Of a DNA stretch of 7,045 nucleotides, positions 1 through 6,471 are shown in pieces. Made by a program: the position numbers and the translations under genes. The notes beneath the pieces are model-generated. The model made no database searches and was not told the DNA's origin. It saw only the letters and a program-made list of their open reading frames with translations. Origin of the DNA: Clostridia bacterium (lineage in GTDB: Bacteria; Bacillota_A; Clostridia; Oscillospirales; Butyricicoccaceae); assembly GCA_017548175.1 (NCBI GenBank), contig JAFYMZ010000124.1, positions 1 to 7,045 of the forward strand, written 5' to 3'. Every line of letters starts with the position of its first letter. Position 1 is the stretch's first letter.

Positions 1-25
1 CACACCGTGCGGTGTGGGCTTTTTG
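1..25. terminator. Rho-independent terminator, cut by the left edge, probably bidirectional
   Basis: CACACC (1-6) and GGTGTG (11-16) form a perfect 6-bp stem with loop GTGC. GGC and a run of five T (20-24) follow. The GGC at 17-19 has no partner inside the window and would pair with a GCC just left of base 1, giving a longer stem. Read on the plus strand this ends a gene lying off the left edge. Read on the minus strand it lies 11 bases past the folT stop with an A-run on its 5' side, the usual form of a shared terminator between convergent genes. The stem and T-run are seen directly. The outer stem and the bidirectional role are inferred. Confidence 0.75.
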
Positions 26-35
26 TATGCAGATA

Positions 36-539
36 TCAGTGTTTCTCCAACCGGGGCAGCAGTTTCTTCAGCAGGAAGATGGCCGCCACCTGCACGGGGA
101 TCATCACGGCGTTCTTCCAGGCACGGGTGGGCACCAGTGCCATAAATCCATAGCCGTACAGCAGCTTCAGCCAATAGGTGTTCAGCACCGTATTGATCAG
201 CAGATTGCCGACGATGACGGGGATCAGCGCGTGATACCACTTGATGTTCTTTCGATGCAGGAAGAAACCGTAGCAAGCGCCCGACAGCGCGGCAGAAATG
301 GTAAAGTGGGGGACATACGGTCCGGTGGGCCAAAGCAGCGCACCGATGATGTCGGCCGTGCCGTCCACGGCAGCCGCCCAGCCGGGGCCGTAAAGCATAG
401 CTGCCACATACACCGGGATAAAGGCGATGCTGATGCGCAAAAGCTGGGTATTGATGGACAGATATCGGGCAAGCACCACCTGTACCGCCACCAATACAGC
501 AGCGCGCACCAAGGTCTGCGTCTTGGAATGCTGTCGCAT
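36..539 (-). CDS. folT: Folate-specific ECF transporter S component FolT
   Basis: Membrane substrate-binding subunit that captures folate and works with the shared ECF module (EcfA, EcfA', EcfT), which is not encoded here. The 167-residue product is very hydrophobic, with about six membrane segments near residues 9-27, 36-50, 53-70, 78-95, 103-125 and 140-160. Family signatures are a conserved N-terminal stretch with LRISIAFIPV (34-43), GPGW (51-54), the ADIIGALLWPTGPY block (62-75), and the Asn- and Trp-containing NLLINTVLNTYWL (112-124). The start chosen is the ATG at 539, which has AGGGGG six bases upstream. A longer reading from 626 would begin upstream of the predicted transcription start and adds a non-conserved tail. 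The gene is transcribed away from the gdpP operon and appears to be a single-gene unit ending at the left-edge terminator. No THF riboswitch is recognisable in the short leader. FolT is the best fit among S components; specificity is not proven from sequence alone. Confidence 0.88.
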   Translation of the reverse strand: MRQHSKTQTLVRAAVLVAVQVVLARYLSINTQLLRISIAFIPVYVAAMLYGPGWAAAVDGTADIIGALLWPTGPYVPHFTISAALSGACYGFFLHRKNIKWYHALIPVIVGNLLINTVLNTYWLKLLYGYGFMALVPTRAWKNAVMIPVQVAAIFLLKKLLPRLEKH

Positions 540-545
540 AAAAAG

Positions 546-551
546 CCCCCT
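546..551 (-). promoter_or_regulatory. Ribosome binding site that fixes the folT start
   Basis: On the minus strand AGGGGG is followed by six bases and then ATG at 539. It supports the 167-residue FolT over the 196-residue reading that starts at 626. Confidence 0.75.
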
Positions 552-588
552 TTCTTGCCAAACGGATTGGAAAAATCCGGATATTGAC

Positions 589-616
589 ATTATACCACAG
601 AAAAACGGAAATTCAA
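589..616 (-). promoter_or_regulatory. Predicted sigma-A promoter of folT
   Basis: On the minus strand the -35 is TTGAAT (616-611, 4 of 6 to consensus), the spacer is 16 bases and the -10 is a perfect TATAAT (594-589). Transcription would start near 582, leaving a leader of about 43 bases before the ATG. Directly downstream, at 563-579, a 6-bp hairpin with a 5-base loop would form at the 5' end of the mRNA. CGGAA (606-610) and TTCCG (619-623) flank most of the -35 element. Confidence 0.7.
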
Positions 617-650
617 TCTTCCGCAAGCAGAAAAATCGTAAAATAGGGGG

Positions 651-679
651 ATGACGAACGGCATTTTATTTGCTATAAT
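651..679 (+). promoter_or_regulatory. Predicted extended -10 sigma-A promoter of the gdpP operon
   Basis: A perfect TATAAT at 674-679 is preceded by TGC (671-673), giving an extended -10. The -35 candidate ATGACG (651-656) matches 4 of 6 bases with a 17-base spacer, which is acceptable for an extended -10 promoter. Transcription would start near 686, giving a leader of about 50 bases before the GTG of gdpP. The -10 overlaps a perfect 12-bp AT palindrome at 675-686. The promoter lies back to back with that of folT. Confidence 0.75.
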
Positions 680-735
680 ATATTATTAAGAATGATAATA
701 GGGTCATTGTGCCCATTTTGAAGTGAGGGATGCGT

Positions 736-744
736 TGTGGATAA
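736..744 (-). promoter_or_regulatory. Candidate DnaA box over the gdpP start codon
   Basis: TGTGGATAA on the plus strand is the exact reverse complement of the consensus DnaA box TTATCCACA. It covers the GTG start codon of gdpP and the next two codons, about 50 bases past the predicted transcription start. The match is seen; DnaA binding is inferred. A lone site carries much less weight than a cluster, and I saw no other exact copy in the window. Confidence 0.4.
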
Positions 745-2749
745 ACGACTTTCCAAAATAACCGAATCCAATACCCGTGCGGCAATGCTGTTGCTGCTGC
801 TTTTTGTGGCCGCCACCGTGGTGTGGGGCAACTATCTTCTGGCCCTGATCGAACTGGTGGCCGTGGTGCTGCTCTTTATCTTTTACCGGAACCGCGCCAA
901 GCGCCGGAATAAGGAGCTGCGCCGCTATGTAGAGAACCTTGCCTTCCAGATGGACGAGGCCTCCAAGAGCACTATGGTCAATATCCCCCTGCCCACCTGT
1001 ATCCTGCGGGTGGACAGCGGCGAAGTGCTGTGGGGCAACGAGGGCTTTATGTCCATCACCGGCGCCACCGAAAGCCTGTTTGAGGCACACATCCACGATG
1101 TGGTGCCCGGACTGGATACCAAGTGGATCATCGAAGGCAAGGGCGTCTGCCCCTTCGAGGTAGAGATCCACGAGCGCAAGTATAACGTGTACGGCAATAT
1201 GGTCCGTTCCAAGGACCCCGGCTCCCGCGGCCTGCTCAGCACCCTGTTCTGGGTGGATGTCACCGACTACAGCGCCCTGCGTGACCGCAACCAGCGCGAG
1301 CAGCCTGTTGTTTCCGTCGTGATGGTGGACAGTTATGAAGAACTGACCAAGGGCATGAGCGAGTCCCAGCGTTCCAACCTGAACGCCGAGATCGACGAAG
1401 CCATCAACGAATGGGCAAAGGATGCCAACGGCATCGTCCGCCGTCTGGAAAAGGACCGCTACCTGTTTGTCTTCCGCAACGAAGACCTGCTGCGCTTTAC
1501 GGCAGATAAGTTCTCCATTCTGGAGAGCATCCATCATATTCAGAACGAAGAAGGCATCACCGCCACCCTGTCCATCGGCATCGGCAAGGGCGAATGCACC
1601 TTTGCACAGCTCTATGAGTTCGCTATGCTGGGCATCGAAATGGCCCTCAGCCGCGGCGGCGATCAGGTGGTCGTCAAGTCTCCCAAGCAGTTCGAGTTCT
1701 ACGGCGGACGCACCAAGGAACTGGAAAAACGCACCAAGGTCAAGTCCCGTGTGATGGCCAACGCCTTGAAGCACCTGATCGACGACAGCTCCAACATCTT
1801 CGTGATGGGTCACCGCTTCTCCGATCTGGACAGTGTGGGCGCCGCCGCCGGTATCTGCGCCGTGGTGCGCAAACTGGGCAAGACCCCGTACTTTATCGTC
1901 AACCGGGATGTGACCTCTGCCGGCTCTCTCATCGATCATCTGGCAGCCCAGCCCCAGTACAGTGAATGCTTCATCACCGAGCAGGATGCCATCCTGCTGG
2001 CCGATCCCGCTTCGCTGCTGGTGGTGGTGGACACCTCCCGTCCCGAACTGGTAGAGGCCCCCGGCCTGCTGCAGTCGGTGCCCCGTGTGGCCGTCATCGA
2101 CCACCATCGCCGCGCCGCCAGTTATATTGAAAATGCCGCCATCAGTGTGCACGAAACCTATGCCTCCTCCGCCAGTGAGCTGGTCTCCGAGCTGCTGCAG
2201 TATATCCTGACCCCGCAGGAACTGCTGAAGGCCGAAGCCGAAGCACTGCTGGCCGGTATCTATCTGGATACCAAGGGCTTTACCGTCAAGACCGGCGTGC
2301 GCACCTTTGAAGCTGCTGCCTACCTGAAGCAGATCGGTGCCGACACCGTTGCCGTGCGCCGGATGTTCAGCGGCGGTCTGGAAGGCTATGTGAAGAAGTA
2401 CCAGATCATCTCCGCCGCCAACGAGGCCTATCCCGGCATCTCGCTGGCCGTGGTGGATATGGAAGTCGAGCGCGCCGTGGCATCCCAGGCCGCTGACGAA
2501 ATGATCAATCTGGCCGGTATCCAGGGCTCCTTCGTGGTCTTTGGCGAAAACGGCGGCACCGTCATTTCCGGCCGTTCCTACGGTCAGGTCAACGTGCAGG
2601 TGGTGCTGGAAAAGATCGGCGGCGGCGGCAGCCTGAATATGGCCGGCGCCCAGTTCCCCACAGAAAAACCCGAGCAGGTAGAGCTCAAGCTCCGCGCTGC
2701 CATCGAGGAATACCTGCGTGAGTCCCATCCGCAGGACGTCAACGTATAA
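737..2749 (+). CDS. gdpP: GdpP-type membrane cyclic-di-AMP phosphodiesterase (DHH/DHHA1)
   Basis: Hydrolyses c-di-AMP to pApA at the membrane, controlling a messenger tied to potassium, osmolyte and cell-wall balance. The 670 residues match the family length (about 650-660) and domain order: two membrane helices (about 15-30 and 33-50), a linker, a PAS-like domain (about 80-180), a degenerate GGDEF domain (about 190-330) ending in the family-typical RGGDQV (306-311), then DHH and DHHA1. Metal ligands are present: H359, D363 and D365 in [10 protein letters not shown]432 in VVVDTSR, and D455-H456-H457. The DHHA1 glycine loop reads GGGGS (628-632), with Ser where GGGGH is usual. The start is GTG at 737, with GAGGGA about six bases upstream; the ATG at 730 runs into a stop at once. 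The gene heads the operon. rplI and dnaB follow, as in Bacillus, but the yybS-like gene found upstream there is absent here. Family assignment is firm. Activity of the Ser variant is untested. Confidence 0.95.
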   Translation: MDKRLSKITESNTRAAMLLLLLFVAATVVWGNYLLALIELVAVVLLFIFYRNRAKRRNKELRRYVENLAFQMDEASKSTMVNIPLPTCILRVDSGEVLWGNEGFMSITGATESLFEAHIHDVVPGLDTKWIIEGKGVCPFEVEIHERKYNVYGNMVRSKDPGSRGLLSTLFWVDVTDYSALRDRNQREQPVVSVVMVDSYEELTKGMSESQRSNLNAEIDEAINEWAKDANGIVRRLEKDRYLFVFRNEDLLRFTADKFSILESIHHIQNEEGITATLSIGIGKGECTFAQLYEFAMLGIEMALSRGGDQVVVKSPKQFEFYGGRTKELEKRTKVKSRVMANALKHLIDDSSNIFVMGHRFSDLDSVGAAAGICAVVRKLGKTPYFIVNRDVTSAGSLIDHLAAQPQYSECFITEQDAILLADPASLLVVVDTSRPELVEAPGLLQSVPRVAVIDHHRRAASYIENAAISVHETYASSASELVSELLQYILTPQELLKAEAEALLAGIYLDTKGFTVKTGVRTFEAAAYLKQIGADTVAVRRMFSGGLEGYVKKYQIISAANEAYPGISLAVVDMEVERAVASQAADEMINLAGIQGSFVVFGENGGTVISGRSYGQVNVQVVLEKIGGGGSLNMAGAQFPTEKPEQVELKLRAAIEEYLRESHPQDVNV

Positions 2750-2751
2750 TT

Positions 2752-2783
2752 GAAACACAACGCGATCAAAGGAGAAACACAAC
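2752..2783 (+). repeat. 10-base direct repeat flanking the rplI ribosome site
   Basis: GAAACACAAC occurs at 2752-2761 and again at 2774-2783, start points 22 bases apart, within the 35-base gap between gdpP and rplI. The second copy shares its first base with the last base of the AAAGGAG ribosome site (2768-2774) and ends one base before the rplI ATG. The repeat is exact; any function is unknown. Confidence 0.6.
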
Positions 2784-2784
2784 C

Positions 2785-3231
2785 ATGAAAGTTATTTTGT
2801 TACAGGATGTCAAGGCACAGGGCAAGAAGGGTCAGATGATCGAGGTTTCCGACGGTTACGCCAGAAACTTCCTGTTCCCCAAGAAGCTGGCAGTAGAAGC
2901 CACCACCGATGCACTGAATGCCAAGAAGAACGCCGACGCCGCTGCCGCTCGCCGCATCGAGCTGGACAAGGCCGATGCCCGCGAGACCCAGAAGAAGCTG
3001 GAGACCATCAAGGTGGTCATCCGCGCCAAGGCCGGTACCGGCGGCCGCCTGTTCGGCTCCGTTACCACCAAGGAGATCAGCGACGCCCTGAAGGCCCAGT
3101 TCGGTCTGGACATTCCCAAGGGCAAGCTGCAGCTGGCTGATCCCATCAAGAGCTTCGGCACCTTCCAGGCCAAGGCCAAGCTGTACACCGACATCAGCGG
3201 CACCGTGACCGTACAGGTGATCGAGGAATAA
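2785..3231 (+). CDS. rplI: 50S ribosomal protein L9
   Basis: Binds 23S rRNA near the L1 stalk and helps keep the reading frame. The 148-residue product has the normal L9 length. The N-terminal RNA-binding domain (1-50) carries the signature [14 protein letters not shown] (13-16) and [15 protein letters not shown] (22-36). A long charged connecting helix spans about 42-75. The C-terminal domain (about 77-148) contains [12 protein letters not shown] (87-98) and ends in VQVIEE. The ATG has AAAGGAG ten bases upstream. It lies 35 bases after gdpP and 35 bases before dnaB, the same neighbours as in Bacillus subtilis. Codon choice is strongly biased (AAG, CTG, GCC, ATC), as expected for a highly expressed gene. 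Confidence 0.97.
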   Translation: MKVILLQDVKAQGKKGQMIEVSDGYARNFLFPKKLAVEATTDALNAKKNADAAAARRIELDKADARETQKKLETIKVVIRAKAGTGGRLFGSVTTKEISDALKAQFGLDIPKGKLQLADPIKSFGTFQAKAKLYTDISGTVTVQVIEE

Positions 3232-3238
3232 CAAACGC

Positions 3239-3252
3239 CTGCCGTCGGGCAG
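3239..3252 (+). promoter_or_regulatory. Small hairpin just upstream of the dnaB ribosome site
   Basis: CTGCC (3239-3243) and GGCAG (3248-3252) form a 5-bp GC-rich stem with loop GTCG, ending directly before AGGAGG (3253-3258). It could present or slightly limit the ribosome site. It has no T-run, so it is not a terminator. It may be chance. Confidence 0.3.
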
Positions 3253-3266
3253 AGGAGGAACGCGAT

Positions 3267-4598
3267 ATGGATGAACTGTTCAGCAGACAATCCCCCTACA
3301 GCGTAGAAGCAGAACAGGCGGTACTGGGCTCTATGCTCATTTCGTCCGCCTGTGTTCCCGGTGTCATCGAGCAGCTGAAGCCGGAGGACTTTTATGTAGA
3401 GACCAACCGGCTGATCTTCGACACCATCAGCCAGATGTTCACCGAGGGCCGCCCCATCGACCCCGTGACCGTGCTGGATGAGATGAAGGCTGCCGGCTAT
3501 AAAAATCACGCCAACCGGGAATATTTCCTGCAACTCATCGAAACCACCCCCAGCGCCACCAATGTAGAAGAATATACCGCCATCGTCCGCGGCAAGAGTA
3601 TGCTGCGCGAACTGCAGCAGGCCTCTTCCGAGATCATCGATATGACCCGGCAGGAGGAAGAAGACCCCCAGACCATCGCCGATCTGGCCGAGCAAAAGAT
3701 CTATGCCGTCCGTCAGGGCCGCGAGGTCAAAGGCTTTGCCTCCATCAACGAGGCCATCCGAGAGGTCTACGACCAGCTGGACGAACTGGCCGCAAACCCC
3801 GGCAAGCTGCCCGGTATCCCCACCGGCTTTTCCATGCTGGACCAGTACATCGGCGGCCTGAACAAGAGCGACCTGATCCTGATGGCCGCCCGTCCCGGTA
3901 TGGGTAAGACCGCCATCGCCTTGAATATGGCCCTGCACGCCGCCCGCAAGAGCGGCAAGACGGTGGTCATCTTCCAGCTGGAAATGTCCAAGTCCCAGCT
4001 GGCCACCCGTTTGCTGTCTGCCGAAGGTTTCATCGACAGCAAAAAGCTGCGCATGGGCAACCTGACCGACGAAGACTGGCAGAAGATGGCCGACGCCACC
4101 ACCCAGCTGAATCGTCTGTCCATCCTGATCGATGAAAACTCCGGCATCACCGTGCCCGAGATGAAGGCAAAGTGCCGCCGTCTGGGCAAGGATCTGGGTC
4201 TCATCGTCATCGACTACCTGCAGCTGATGCACAGCCCCAAGCACAGCGATAACCGCGTGCAGGAGGTGGCCGAGATCTCCCGTAGCCTGAAGATCATGGC
4301 CAAGGAACTGCAGGTCCCCGTTCTGTGCTGCAGCCAGTTGTCCCGTGGCCCGGAAAGCCGCAGCGACAAGCGTCCGATGCTGTCCGACCTGCGTGAATCC
4401 GGCTCCATCGAGCAGGACGCCGACATCGTTCTGTTCATCTACCGTGACGACTACTATAATAACGAGAGCGAAAAGAAAAACGCTGCCGAACTGATCGTGG
4501 CAAAGAACCGTCACGGCGAGACCGGCACCGTAGAACTCCAGTGGATGGGTCAGTTTACCTCCTTTGCCACGCAGGAGACCCGACATAATGAGCAGTAA
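3267..4598 (+). CDS. dnaB: Replicative DNA helicase DnaB (DnaC in Bacillus naming)
   Basis: Hexameric ATP-driven helicase that unwinds DNA at the replication fork and recruits primase. The 443-residue length is typical. The N-terminal domain (about 8-110) opens with PYSVEAEQAVLGSML (10-24). A linker follows, then the RecA-like motor from about 180. The motor has Walker A ARPGMGKT (208-215, with K214 and T215), the catalytic Glu in FQLEMS (E239), Walker B LIVIDYLQL (312-320, with D316), the SQLSRGPE segment (356-363), DLRESGSIEQDAD (374-386), and the arginine-finger motif KNRHGETG (413-420). No intein or insertion interrupts it. The ATG has a perfect AGGAGG eight bases upstream. Its last 11 bases overlap tilS, implying coupled translation. 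The helicase loader is not in the window. Confidence 0.97.
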   Translation: MDELFSRQSPYSVEAEQAVLGSMLISSACVPGVIEQLKPEDFYVETNRLIFDTISQMFTEGRPIDPVTVLDEMKAAGYKNHANREYFLQLIETTPSATNVEEYTAIVRGKSMLRELQQASSEIIDMTRQEEEDPQTIADLAEQKIYAVRQGREVKGFASINEAIREVYDQLDELAANPGKLPGIPTGFSMLDQYIGGLNKSDLILMAARPGMGKTAIALNMALHAARKSGKTVVIFQLEMSKSQLATRLLSAEGFIDSKKLRMGNLTDEDWQKMADATTQLNRLSILIDENSGITVPEMKAKCRRLGKDLGLIVIDYLQLMHSPKHSDNRVQEVAEISRSLKIMAKELQVPVLCCSQLSRGPESRSDKRPMLSDLRESGSIEQDADIVLFIYRDDYYNNESEKKNAAELIVAKNRHGETGTVELQWMGQFTSFATQETRHNEQ

Positions 4599-5898
4599 CC
4601 TGCTTTCCCGCGCCGATCTGCTGCCCGTGGGCGGCCGCGTGCTCTGCGCCCTCAGCGGTGGCCCCGACTCGGTGGCCATGACCCATGCCCTGTGCGCTTT
4701 GGCACCGGAACTGGGTCTGACCGTGGCTGCGGCGCACTTTGCCCACGGCCTCCGTCCGGAAGCCGCCGCGGCAGAGCAGACCCTTTGCCGCACCCTGTGC
4801 GAACGGCTGCATATTCCGCTGTTTTGCGGCAGCGGCGATACCGCCGCTTACGCCGCGGCGCAGGGCTGCAGTGCAGAAGAAGCCGCCCGGCATCTGCGCT
4901 ATGCCTTCCTGCAGCAGACCGCTGCCGATTGGCAGGCCGATTGCATCGCCACCGGACATCATCGGGGCGATCAGGCAGAAACCGTGCTCTTTCATCTGTC
5001 CCGCGGCACCGGCCTTGCCGGTCTGCGCGGCATCCCGTCCCGCCGGGAGAACATCATCCGGCCGATGCTGGATACTCCCCGCGGAGATATTTTGACCTAT
5101 CTCACCGAACACGGTCTGGACTGGGCCGTGGATCAAACCAATACCGACGAGTCCCTCAGCCGCAACCGCATCCGCCATCAGGTGCTGCCCCAGTTGGAAT
5201 TGGCCCATCCCGGTGCCGAAGCCAACATCGCCGCCTGTGCCCGCCGTCTGGCGGTGGATGAAGATTGCCTGACCCGGTTGGCAGCCCAAGCGCTGCAGAC
5301 GCAAACTGCCCCCGGTATGGCACGGGATGCCCTGCTTGCGCTGCATCCTGCCCTGCAGATGCGTGTGCTGCAGCAGTTGTATGCCGCAGCCGCTCCGGGC
5401 GAAAGCCTGCATCAGGTGCATCTGGATGCTGTTCTGGCCCTGTGCGCCAAAGGCAACCCCGGCCGCATCGCGTTGCCCGGTGACCTGTGGGCGCGGCTGG
5501 AATCCGGCCGCCTGACCGTCGGCCCTGCGGTGGAAGCCGCAAAGCCCTTTGCCCCGGTACTGCTGCAGCCGGAAACCTGGCAGCAGGTGGGGGAGTGGGA
5601 ACTGTGCTTCACCGCAGATCCTGAGGCCAAAGGCTTCGCCTTTTGCCGCGACAGCATCGAGTTTCCGGTGCTGGTACGCCCCCGACAAGAGGGTGACAAG
5701 ATCCCAATGGGCGAAAATGCCCGGCAATCCGTAAAAAAATTGTTAAATGCGAGCAAAATTCCGGTATTTGCCCGTGACAGTCTTCCAATTTTGTGCGATA
5801 ATAAAGGGGTATTGGCGGTGGCCAACCTGCGTATGGATGCCACCCGTACTGCCGACTCCAAGAGAGAGAAAATTACATTGATTTGTAGGAGGATATAG
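4588..5898 (+). CDS. tilS: tRNA(Ile) lysidine synthetase TilS
   Basis: Adds lysine to C34 of tRNA-Ile(CAU) using ATP, changing its decoding from AUG to AUA. This is an essential step in most bacteria. The 436-residue product begins with the PP-loop SGGPDS (23-28). GHHRGDQAET (123-132) fits the family HxxxDQxET pattern. VDQTN (181-185) and RNRIRHQVLP (192-201) are the expected tRNA-handling motifs. The middle is more variable, and the TilS C-terminal domain runs from about 359 (VLVRPRQEGD) to the end. The start is ATG 4588, with AGGAGA nine bases upstream, inside the dnaB end. A TTG at 4564 in the same frame would add eight unlike residues and has no suited ribosome site. The last 60 codons switch to AT-rich, otherwise avoided codons, including a run of seven A (5733-5739), and contain a likely promoter. 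hpt follows after two bases. Confidence 0.95.
   Translation: MSSNLLSRADLLPVGGRVLCALSGGPDSVAMTHALCALAPELGLTVAAAHFAHGLRPEAAAAEQTLCRTLCERLHIPLFCGSGDTAAYAAAQGCSAEEAARHLRYAFLQQTAADWQADCIATGHHRGDQAETVLFHLSRGTGLAGLRGIPSRRENIIRPMLDTPRGDILTYLTEHGLDWAVDQTNTDESLSRNRIRHQVLPQLELAHPGAEANIAACARRLAVDEDCLTRLAAQALQTQTAPGMARDALLALHPALQMRVLQQLYAAAAPGESLHQVHLDAVLALCAKGNPGRIALPGDLWARLESGRLTVGPAVEAAKPFAPVLLQPETWQQVGEWELCFTADPEAKGFAFCRDSIEFPVLVRPRQEGDKIPMGENARQSVKKLLNASKIPVFARDSLPILCDNKGVLAVANLRMDATRTADSKREKITLICRRI
5774..5802 (+). promoter_or_regulatory. Predicted internal promoter for hpt-ftsH inside tilS
   Basis: GTGACA (5774-5779) matches the -35 consensus at 5 of 6 bases. A 17-base spacer leads to GATAAT (5797-5802, 5 of 6), preceded by TGC (5794-5796) as an extended -10. 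Transcription would start near 5809, about 90 bases before the hpt ATG. The site lies in coding sequence for a conserved TilS segment whose codons (CTT, CCA, ATT, GAT, AAT, AAA, GGG) differ from those favoured elsewhere in the operon, which suggests selection for the DNA signal. Sequence match is direct; activity is inferred. Confidence 0.6.
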
Positions 5899-5900
5899 AA

Positions 5901-6452
5901 ATGGCATACGATATGAGAAACGACCTGCAGGAGACTTTGGTCAGCAAAGAAGAGATCCAGGCAACCGTCGCCCGTCTGGGTGCGGAGATTTCCCGCGATT
6001 ACGAAGGCAAGAACCCCATCCTCATCACCGTGCTGAAGGGCGCCTTCATCTTTATGGCCGACCTGTGCCGTGCCATTACTGTACCTTGCACCATGGACTT
6101 CATGAGCGTATCCAGCTACGGCAGCGGCACCACCACCAGCGGCACCGTCCGTATCCGTAAGGATCTGGATGTGAACATCGAAGGCCAGCATGTCATCATC
6201 GTAGAAGACATTCTGGACAGCGGTGTGACTCTGTCCAATCTGATCGAACTGCTGAAGACCCGCAACCCTGCCTCTATGCGCCTGGTCACTCTGTTTGACA
6301 AGCCCGAGCGCAGAAAGGCCGAAGTCGCCATCGACTACTGCGGTATGCAGGTACCCGATGCATTCATCGTCGGTTACGGTCTGGACTATGATGAAAAGTA
6401 CCGTAATCTCCCCGACGTTAGTATTTTGAAGCCCGAGGTGTACACCAAGTAA
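5901..6452 (+). CDS. hpt: Hypoxanthine phosphoribosyltransferase
   Basis: Cytosolic purine salvage enzyme that joins hypoxanthine or guanine to PRPP, giving IMP or GMP and pyrophosphate. The 183-residue length is normal. Key features are the LKG loop (45-47) that touches pyrophosphate, the flexible-loop segment SSYGSGTTTSG (71-81), the PRPP-binding motif VEDILDSGVT (101-110) with its acidic pair E102-D103 and catalytic-region D106, K134 in FDKPERR for the purine ring, and the C-terminal VPDAFIVGYGLDYDEKYRNLP (151-171). The ATG has AGGAGG eight bases upstream, overlapping the end of tilS; the tilS stop is two bases before the ATG. ftsH follows after 19 bases. The tilS-hpt-ftsH order is conserved across Firmicutes. 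The enzyme is known in this group to be inhibited by (p)ppGpp. The gene may be read both from the gdpP promoter and from the promoter inside tilS. Confidence 0.96.
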   Translation: MAYDMRNDLQETLVSKEEIQATVARLGAEISRDYEGKNPILITVLKGAFIFMADLCRAITVPCTMDFMSVSSYGSGTTTSGTVRIRKDLDVNIEGQHVIIVEDILDSGVTLSNLIELLKTRNPASMRLVTLFDKPERRKAEVAIDYCGMQVPDAFIVGYGLDYDEKYRNLPDVSILKPEVYTK

Positions 6453-6460
6453 CACCCGGA

Positions 6461-6466
6461 AGGAGG
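6461..6466 (+). promoter_or_regulatory. Ribosome binding site that fixes the ftsH TTG start
   Basis: A perfect AGGAGG ends five bases before TTG at 6472. No ATG or GTG start in the ftsH frame lies near it. The first in-frame ATG (6568) would delete the first membrane helix. Confidence 0.8.
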
Positions 6467-6471
6467 ATAAT

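Noticed and set aside
12..587. Plus-strand open frame of 191 codons over folT
   Set aside because: Shadow of folT; the minus-strand reading has clear membrane segments, FolT motifs, promoter and ribosome site.
540..626. Longer N-terminus for FolT starting at 626
   Set aside because: The start would lie upstream of the predicted start point near 582 and has no good ribosome site; AGGGGG before 539 fits better.
651..670. Possible LexA/SOS box around CGAACGG
   Set aside because: Only one half-site resembles the Firmicutes CGAAC-N4-GTTCG pattern; the second half is missing.
540..736. THF or other riboswitch upstream of folT or gdpP
   Set aside because: Predicted leaders are only about 43 and 50 bases and show no recognisable riboswitch core.
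704..2782. Very long minus-strand open frame (692 codons) opposite gdpP
   Set aside because: Its Gly/His/Gln/Asp-rich composition is what antisense of G/C-ending codons gives. gdpP on the plus strand has full domain and motif support, and the frame shows no recognisable domain or ribosome site.
3882..3915. Gly for the common Ser in the DnaB Walker A (ARPGMGKT)
   Set aside because: Fits the GxxxxGKT pattern and is a tolerated family variant; not noteworthy.
4564..4587. TTG start at 4564 for TilS
   Set aside because: Adds residues unlike TilS N-termini; ATG 4588 has AGGAGA at proper spacing.
2856..4793. Minus-strand open frame of 645 codons across rplI, dnaB and tilS
   Set aside because: It runs across three well-supported plus-strand genes, has the same antisense composition and shows no family motif.
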